Below, piece by piece: positions 35,235 through 40,638 of a stretch of 40,638 nucleotides of DNA. Each line of letters opens with the position of its first letter. The stretch's first letter is position 1. The position numbers and the translations under genes were made by a program. The stretch covers positions 656 to 41,293 of the forward strand of contig NZ_LMKA01000069.1 of assembly GCF_001421435.1 (NCBI RefSeq). The letters are read 5' to 3'. The notes below the pieces were generated by a model, which saw nothing but the letters and a program-made list of their open reading frames with translations, was not told where the DNA came from and searched no databases. The stretch comes from Chryseobacterium sp. Leaf201. GTDB taxonomy: Bacteria; Bacteroidota; Bacteroidia; Flavobacteriales; Weeksellaceae.

Positions 35235-38200
35235 TTATTTAAGAACGGTAGCACTCATTATTCCGATGACAACATCGTTGCTCACTGCCGTTAGTTTTAT
35301 GGTTTTCAATTCTTTATTCGGGTCAAGCGGTAAATCCAGGATCGTCGCAGCACCGCCGTCAACCTGACGGTCTGTAAATCCTTTGATGCTTGAATAGTTA
35401 CTCAATGTCCCGCCTTTGTATAATTCTCCCGTTTTCAGTTTCAAACGGTACGGAATTTTATCATCCGGAATTTCAAAAGCAAAATTGTCATCGAACAGAT
35501 CCTGCTCAATCGGCCACCAGTTGGTTGGGTTTTTCAGTTCTAATTCTGTACTCGAACCGTCAGTATACTGAACTGTAACCGTTCCGTTAACCATCTGCGA
35601 CTGCATCGGGTTGGTAGAACCCGCCATCAGGAAATAGATTTTCTTTCCTTTGCCTGAAACCGGAATTTCAACAGAATCCGGGTAGTTGTCCCACTGACTT
35701 GCAAACGCAATATTTTTGTCGGTTTTATCGATTAAAAAAGGAATTCCAAGATAATCAACTTTGTTGTTTTTCCGTTTGTTCATCAACCCGCTGTCATCAA
35801 TCTGAGAAGTAATTAACGGATAACACCAGTTTCCGATTCCCTGCCACGGCAATTGTAAAGTCGGAACTTCCAGCCTCGGAGAAAGGTATTTCTGATTGAA
35901 AATCTCGGTTACTTTTTCATTGTATGTTGAAGCTAATGAGATGTTGTTGAAATCGCCTTGGTTTTCAATGTTCCAGTCTGTGATTTCAATATTCTGTTTA
36001 ATTCCGTTATAATCAAGTTCGACTGAATTGGTTCCTTTACTCAAAACATGGGCCGGAATTTCAATCAAAGTATTCTGATTTTTCTGAACCGTAAAAGTTT
36101 GAGCTAGACCATTAACAGTCAGTTTTCCATTAATTGCATTTGCTGATTTAGACTGAATCTGCAGTTTTTTATTTATCCATTTTGTTTCCAGAGGAAAACG
36201 GATATCCACATTCACGGGCTGCCACCAGGTTGTTCCGTTTTGCACGACCTGAACGAAAAAAGTTCCTTTTCTTTCTTCCTTTACCAAATCAAACTGATTT
36301 CCATTTCTGGTCTTAATCAATTCCTGTGGGTCAAGAACGTCTTTTATTTTCTTTTTTGAATTGAAATTCAACTGAAGATCTTCAGAAATATAGCTGATAT
36401 AATCGGTCTGTTCATTTTTCAGTTCCTCTCCGGAATATCTGATTTCAATATTAAAATCTTTTCCTTTCGGTGTTTCAAACTGAACAAAAGGTTGCGAAAT
36501 AGAGTTGGGCTTAATGTTCCAATCCACTTTTTTACCATTCACTTTCACCGATCTGATGTTAGAATAATGTACAGGAATCTGCATTTCCAGCGCCACCGGA
36601 TTCTGATAGTTGGATTTGAATACATATTCAGTCTTTTTCGAAGTTCTGATAAACTGGTATTCCCAATCCGGAAGTTTCAGTCCGGCAGAATTCCAGTCTT
36701 TCGGGAAACCGGGTTTGATGTTGATTTTATTATCCAGCAAATTAGGATACACCCCGAAAAGTCCTTCCGTCAACGTTCTTGAGGCCACACCAATCGGGTC
36801 AGCGAAATCACGGTACAGTTCTCCACGGAACGCATCATAATGAGAAAGCTGCTCAAAGTTCCCCGGACTGATGCCGTAATACATCGATTCTACCAAATTT
36901 CCTTTCCATAGTTGGTACGCATCTTCCGTTCTTCCGGCTTGCCAATAGGCCAGAGCAGTCTGTAAATTTTCCGCCAAAGCCACGTTGTTAATCGACCAGT
37001 CGTAAGGCTGCCAATTGGTGGTAGAAAGCGTGTAATAGTTTTTATTCTGTTCTCCTTTTACCGTTACCGGAATCTTCGGAGTGTGATGATTAATGTATTG
37101 TAAATTCTGGTAATCTTCAAATTCATTCAGGATAAAAGCATCCGAAACATGATAAATCGACCAGATTCCCGGTTTGTCGTGAACGATCTGATTGCCTAAA
37201 GCATCTTTGTATTCAGCAAAATAACCTTTGTCTTTAATCCAGAGCTGGTTTTTCATTGCTTTTAAAATCGCATCAGCTTCCTGCTCATAAGGTTGCGGAT
37301 TTTCGCCGATAATTTTTGCCAGTTTTGCCATTTCATTATTGGCTCTGTAATTATACGCCGAAGTGTGCGTCACTTTTCCACCCGAATATTGCAACGCGTC
37401 GCTCGCCCAGATCGCCGCATACGCATCATACAGGTCGCCACGTTTGAAGTTCCGTTTTTCCCAGTCCATATGACGGACCATTGTCGGCCACATTTTTTTC
37501 AGGAACTCTTTGTCGCCGGTATAATTGAAATGCGAAAACATCTGGTCAAAAAACACAAGATTCATATCGTAATGATGCGGTTTTTTATTGTCATTCGGAT
37601 TTCTTGAAATATAGCCGCTCGAAAAAACCGAAGTTCCCATTTTTTCTTCATGTCGGGCAAGATGCCGCAGCGTATCCATTTCTACAGGCGCAGAATCGGG
37701 TTTTAAAACCTGCGAATTGGCATAACTTTCAAAATGTTCTTTTGCCCGGTCGTGCCAGCTCAAAGCATCGGCTGTATAAGCACCGCGCCACGCATTCAGA
37801 CGCATTCTCCAGGCAACCGCACCGTGAAGGAAGGTCGGACTTTCCCAGATTCCGTCTGCGGCAACGGCTAAATTGGCTCCGAAATTATTTAAATCGGCAT
37901 CCGGAGTTTTTAATTGAATTCTGTTGGTTAGATTTAAACGGGATTGTTCCGCTTTATCAAAAATGTCTTTCAACACTTCATCTGAAAAATTCTTATCAGA
38001 TTTTCCTTTGGCAACCTGAATATAAACCGGCTCTTTCTGTGCTGAATACGAAGCGTAAACAACCGGAGATTTGTCCGTTTTGTTTTGGGTAAATTCTGAA
38101 AGCTTTTCTAAAGTTTTGGCATCGGTTTGCTGTAACAGACTGACATTTGAAAAACTTCCGCTGACCGTTTGGGTTTCTTTTTTCTTGTTTAAATAATTGA

Positions 38201-38798
38201 GCTGAAACTGATTTTTATTCAGCTGAAACTGATTGTTCAGACAATATTCAGGCAACAGATAAAATCCGGATTCCGGATCTGCGCCGATGTCGCCGTTTCT
38301 GCTGAAAGTCGTTCCGCTCGCACCGCCGTAAACCGCATAGATTTTTGTGGAAGAATCTACATTGACAGTTTCCATTTTTAAAACCAAACCTTCTTCTTTC
38401 GACTGTGCTAAAACAGTGAGTTTTAAACTTCCGGTTCCAAGAATCGGGTCTTTGATTTCATACAGCATTGATCCCGGTCGGTAACGGGTTTCAATTTTTT
38501 CAGCCTGAATTAATTTCTTGATTGAATTTCCTTTCTGAATCACGAACTGAAGGTTGCCGCCCATTCCCGGAAGATACAATGCGAATTCCGGCAAATCTCC
38601 GGCTTCTACGCGAGACGCACGGTTATCACCGTACAGCGCACGGTTGAATCTGTACTTTCCGTTAACCAGTAAAAAATCGCCTTTATCTTCTTTGTAGTGC
38701 AGTTCACGCTCGTTGTTCTGCCAGTGTTTCGACTGGGAGAACGAATGTGAAAATGCCGATAAAACAAGCAGTCCGGCGAAAATGGTTTTTCTCCGCAT
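35235..38798 (-). CDS. large exported DUF4450-like protein with six-hairpin core
   Basis: The 1187-residue protein has a signal peptide (about 1-22), an N-terminal beta-rich domain (about 25-290), a helical (alpha/alpha)6-like middle (about 300-730) and C-terminal beta domains (about 740-1187). The middle includes HGAVAWRMRLNAWRGAYTAD and WHDRAKEHFESYAN near 325-361, and SIYHVSDAFILNEFEDYQ. I recall such proteins labelled DUF4450 in Bacteroidetes pectin loci. No characterised reaction can be assigned; the fold suggests a glycosidase of inverting six-hairpin type. A short internal duplication, NQFQLN repeated, lies around residues 189-201. It begins 1 base after the GH28 stop. Confidence 0.6.
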   Translation of the reverse strand: MRRKTIFAGLLVLSAFSHSFSQSKHWQNNERELHYKEDKGDFLLVNGKYRFNRALYGDNRASRVEAGDLPEFALYLPGMGGNLQFVIQKGNSIKKLIQAEKIETRYRPGSMLYEIKDPILGTGSLKLTVLAQSKEEGLVLKMETVNVDSSTKIYAVYGGASGTTFSRNGDIGADPESGFYLLPEYCLNNQFQLNKNQFQLNYLNKKKETQTVSGSFSNVSLLQQTDAKTLEKLSEFTQNKTDKSPVVYASYSAQKEPVYIQVAKGKSDKNFSDEVLKDIFDKAEQSRLNLTNRIQLKTPDADLNNFGANLAVAADGIWESPTFLHGAVAWRMRLNAWRGAYTADALSWHDRAKEHFESYANSQVLKPDSAPVEMDTLRHLARHEEKMGTSVFSSGYISRNPNDNKKPHHYDMNLVFFDQMFSHFNYTGDKEFLKKMWPTMVRHMDWEKRNFKRGDLYDAYAAIWASDALQYSGGKVTHTSAYNYRANNEMAKLAKIIGENPQPYEQEADAILKAMKNQLWIKDKGYFAEYKDALGNQIVHDKPGIWSIYHVSDAFILNEFEDYQNLQYINHHTPKIPVTVKGEQNKNYYTLSTTNWQPYDWSINNVALAENLQTALAYWQAGRTEDAYQLWKGNLVESMYYGISPGNFEQLSHYDAFRGELYRDFADPIGVASRTLTEGLFGVYPNLLDNKINIKPGFPKDWNSAGLKLPDWEYQFIRTSKKTEYVFKSNYQNPVALEMQIPVHYSNIRSVKVNGKKVDWNIKPNSISQPFVQFETPKGKDFNIEIRYSGEELKNEQTDYISYISEDLQLNFNSKKKIKDVLDPQELIKTRNGNQFDLVKEERKGTFFVQVVQNGTTWWQPVNVDIRFPLETKWINKKLQIQSKSANAINGKLTVNGLAQTFTVQKNQNTLIEIPAHVLSKGTNSVELDYNGIKQNIEITDWNIENQGDFNNISLASTYNEKVTEIFNQKYLSPRLEVPTLQLPWQGIGNWCYPLITSQIDDSGLMNKRKNNKVDYLGIPFLIDKTDKNIAFASQWDNYPDSVEIPVSGKGKKIYFLMAGSTNPMQSQMVNGTVTVQYTDGSSTELELKNPTNWWPIEQDLFDDNFAFEIPDDKIPYRLKLKTGELYKGGTLSNYSSIKGFTDRQVDGGAATILDLPLDPNKELKTIKLTAVSNDVVIGIMSATVLK

Positions 38799-38799
38799 T

Positions 38800-40203
38800 C
38801 TATGGTTTTAACTCAGTTAATGGCTGTCCGTTAACGGTTACGTTTTTTAAAGTCACATTTTTAAGGTAATCCACTTTATAAGGAATCTGAACACCGGTCA
38901 TGTTCGCATTGATCATGGTGAAATCCGTTACCGGAGAAGATTCGTAAGCATCAGAAAGTACGGCATATTTTCCGCCTTTATCTACCGTTAAATTCTCAAC
39001 CCAGATGTTTCTGATGGTCGGAATATGATTCCCGGGTTTTTCATAATGCATATTGAAACGCACTGCCGCTTCTTTGTAAGCGCCCACTTTCGTATTGTAG
39101 AAAAATACATTTTCAATGGTTCCGCCACGGCTTGAGCTTGTTTTGATTCTTAAAGCCCGGTCAAGGTTTTTACTGTCCATTAAATTTCCGACAGCATAAA
39201 TGTTTTTCGCGCCGCCTGCAATTTCACTTCCGATTACCACACCGCCGTGGCCGTCTTTCATTTCACAGTTTTCGATAATGTGGTTTTCGGCAGGCCTTCC
39301 GATGTCTCTTCCGTCTTCATCCCTTCCGGATTTGATGGCGATACAGTCGTCTCCGGTATCAAAATAGGAGTCTTTTATCCAGACGTTTTTACAGGCTTCG
39401 GGATCGAAACCGTCATTGTTTGGCCCGTGACTGATTACTTTTACCCTTTCAATCAAAACATTTTCACACAGAACAGGATTCAGGTTCCACATCGGTGAAT
39501 TTTTTACCAGAACGTCTGCCATATAAAAATTTTTAGACTTATAAGGCTGAACAAAGTTCGGTCTCAGATAATATCCGTCACCAAAAATCCTTTCCCTGGC
39601 AGGTTTTCTCTGCGCCATATATTCATGAAGCTTGGCACGGGCAGGATTCTGTCTTCCCGGACGGGATTCGTTATACCCGTATTTTGTTGCGCCACACCAG
39701 AACCACCAATGGTCGTTATCAGAATTTCCGTCCAACGTTCCTTTTCCGGTTACGGCGATATTTTCTTCTTCATAGGCATAAATTAAAGATGAGTAATTCA
39801 TGCATTCCATTCCTTCCCAACGCGTGAAAACGATAGGGTAGTCGTTGCTGTCCTGACTGAACAGGATGGTTGCTCCTTCGCTCACGTGCAGATTGACATT
39901 AGATTTCAGGTAAATTGCCCCCGTCAGGAAAACGCCGTTGGGAACAACAACCCTTCCGCCGCCTTCTGCATTGCATTTTTCGATTGCTTTTTTGAAAGCC
40001 TCTGTATTTTTTGTTTTTCCGTCGCCCACAGCTCCGAAATCGGTTACCAGATAATCAGCATTTCTGAATTTCGGCTTTTTGATCTGTTTTTTTAATGCCT
40101 TAATTTCTTTCAAAGGCTGCTTTGCGGATGTCCACGGTTTATATTGCGCCGATAGCGGTACGGATAGTAAAAATACGAGGAGAATTAAGGTAAGCTTTTT
40201 CAT
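38800..40203 (-). CDS. GH28 polygalacturonase/rhamnogalacturonan hydrolase with canonical active site
   Basis: The 467-residue exported protein (signal peptide about 1-20, ending LSAQ) is a GH28 beta-helix with all classic motifs: NNDG with Asp264, GDD with Asp285/Asp286, DGHGG with His319, and RIK at 352-354. The N-terminal strand DFGAVGDGKTKNTEAF is also typical of pectin-active beta-helices. It hydrolyses alpha-galacturonosyl bonds. Whether the substrate is homogalacturonan or the unsubstituted rhamnogalacturonan backbone cannot be decided here; the locus favours rhamnogalacturonan oligosaccharides. It is the first gene of block 3, with a putative promoter and palindromes just upstream. 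It differs from the block 1 GH28, whose GHG and RIK motifs are altered. Confidence 0.92.
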   Translation of the reverse strand: MKKLTLILLVFLLSVPLSAQYKPWTSAKQPLKEIKALKKQIKKPKFRNADYLVTDFGAVGDGKTKNTEAFKKAIEKCNAEGGGRVVVPNGVFLTGAIYLKSNVNLHVSEGATILFSQDSNDYPIVFTRWEGMECMNYSSLIYAYEEENIAVTGKGTLDGNSDNDHWWFWCGATKYGYNESRPGRQNPARAKLHEYMAQRKPARERIFGDGYYLRPNFVQPYKSKNFYMADVLVKNSPMWNLNPVLCENVLIERVKVISHGPNNDGFDPEACKNVWIKDSYFDTGDDCIAIKSGRDEDGRDIGRPAENHIIENCEMKDGHGGVVIGSEIAGGAKNIYAVGNLMDSKNLDRALRIKTSSSRGGTIENVFFYNTKVGAYKEAAVRFNMHYEKPGNHIPTIRNIWVENLTVDKGGKYAVLSDAYESSPVTDFTMINANMTGVQIPYKVDYLKNVTLKNVTVNGQPLTELKP

Positions 40204-40268
40204 AAGGTCTGCAAATTGTTTGGTTTAAAAGAGTCTGTCTTCAATTAATTCCTTTGTTCATCGCAATC

Positions 40269-40284
40269 TAAATCAATTGATGTA
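40269..40284. promoter_or_regulatory. candidate binding site, TAARTCAATTGATGTA, proximal
   Basis: This site is palindromic at ATCAATTGAT and matches the site at 40407-40422 in 15 of 16 bases. It lies about 65 bases before the GH28 start, inside the predicted leader, consistent with a repressor site or one half of a looping pair. Confidence 0.4.
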
Positions 40285-40335
40285 AAAAATTATCCTGCAC
40301 TGTCGGCACTTTAATTTTGATCAATAAGATAAGGT

Positions 40336-40361
40336 TAATCGATTGCATAATTTCAAAGATA
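40336..40361 (-). promoter_or_regulatory. putative promoter -7 box with overlapping AATCGATT operator
   Basis: On the minus strand TATCTTTG (40361-40354) fits the flavobacterial -7 pattern TAnnTTTG. The palindrome core AATCGATT with flanking GC (40336-40347) falls about where transcription would start, the classic place for repressor binding. A matching -33 TTG was not found at the expected spacing. Confidence 0.5.
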
Positions 40362-40406
40362 TATAAAAAATAGAATTGAGCTTATTTAATTTTTTTTGGA
40401 AATACT

Positions 40407-40422
40407 TAAGTCAATTGATGTA
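40407..40422. promoter_or_regulatory. candidate binding site, TAARTCAATTGATGTA, distal
   Basis: This is the second copy of the site at 40269-40284, 138 bases further upstream. The near identity of two 16-mers in non-coding DNA is unlikely by chance and suggests one regulator bound twice. Confidence 0.4.
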
Positions 40423-40638
40423 GTTATTCAAAGCCCAGTTCAGCCAAAGCTAAATCTTTTCAAAACTTAAATGATAAATAATTCTGTCAAAGATTGATAT
40501 TGACAGGTTTGTCATTTGATGCTGTCGCAAGTTTTAAGAAGTACTTGAAAATGACATATTTTCTATATGAATTATTTTAAATTGCTGAGGAATATTTATA
40601 AAATAGTAATATATTATTTTCCGAAGCTATTTTATATA

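Larger units (their letters stand above)
40204..40638 (-). promoter_or_regulatory. upstream regulatory region of block 3
   Basis: No gene is seen in these 435 bases. They contain the promoter/operator at 40336-40361 and two nearly identical 16-base sites with core TCAATTGA (40269-40284 and 40407-40422). The remainder up to the window end is AT-rich with no recognised feature. Confidence 0.5.

Noticed and set aside
37604..38092. 162-codon plus-strand frame inside the DUF4450-like gene
   Set aside because: Antisense to a long continuous frame with signal peptide and operon spacing; no independent support.

Overview
The window looks like chromosome of a flavobacterium, most likely Chryseobacterium or a close relative. 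The signs are AT-rich intergenic DNA, a SusC/SusD pair, 'SAQ'-type signal peptides, TAnnTTTG-like -7 boxes, almost no Shine-Dalgarno sequences, and palindromic intergenic repeats of a kind I associate with Chryseobacterium. This is a judgement from sequence style and protein families; no database was searched. No tRNA, rRNA, CRISPR, transposase or integrase was seen.

Almost the whole window is a polysaccharide utilisation locus for rhamnogalacturonan I (pectin) joined to a complete L-rhamnose catabolic route. Block 1 (501-13969, +) encodes exported enzymes: a GH28 galacturonidase, a GH2 beta-galactosidase-like enzyme, a two-domain CE12 acetylesterase, a GH106 alpha-L-rhamnosidase, a DUF4350-like protein, a PL11 rhamnogalacturonan lyase, a second CE12 esterase and a GH105 unsaturated rhamnogalacturonyl hydrolase lipoprotein. 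The first three genes are packed with 4-bp overlap or 1-bp gaps. Block 2 (14681-28021, +) covers uptake and catabolism: the RhaT symporter, SusC and SusD, a fused rhamnulose-1-phosphate aldolase/lactaldehyde dehydrogenase, rhamnose isomerase, a rhamnulokinase-type FGGY kinase and an FMN-dependent L-lactate dehydrogenase-like enzyme. Together these lead from rhamnose to dihydroxyacetone phosphate plus lactate and then pyruvate. Block 3 (33091-40203, -) encodes a second GH28, a large DUF4450-like protein and a GH65-like six-hairpin protein. A GntR-type regulator (31623-32669, -) and an exported NTF2-like protein (31049-31492, -) lie between blocks 2 and 3.

The least ordinary part is 27868-30948. 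The 3' end of the lactate dehydrogenase gene occurs three times: once intact (ending 28021), once as a degraded copy with a stop and frameshifts (29631-29790), and once as a short, nearly identical tail (30866-30948). Between the copies sit two small passenger modules: a divergent NmrA-type reductase/HxlR regulator pair, and a zeta-toxin-like kinase overlapping a small basic partner gene. This resembles repeated insertion at the end of one gene, with each event leaving a displaced old gene end, and no recombinase is visible.

Possible regulatory sequence includes a shared palindrome with core AATCGATT before rhaT, before the NTF2-like gene and at a putative promoter of block 3. There is also a pair of TCAATTGA sites before block 3, a tandemly duplicated terminator segment between GH105 and rhaT, and several palindromic elements between the rhamnose genes.
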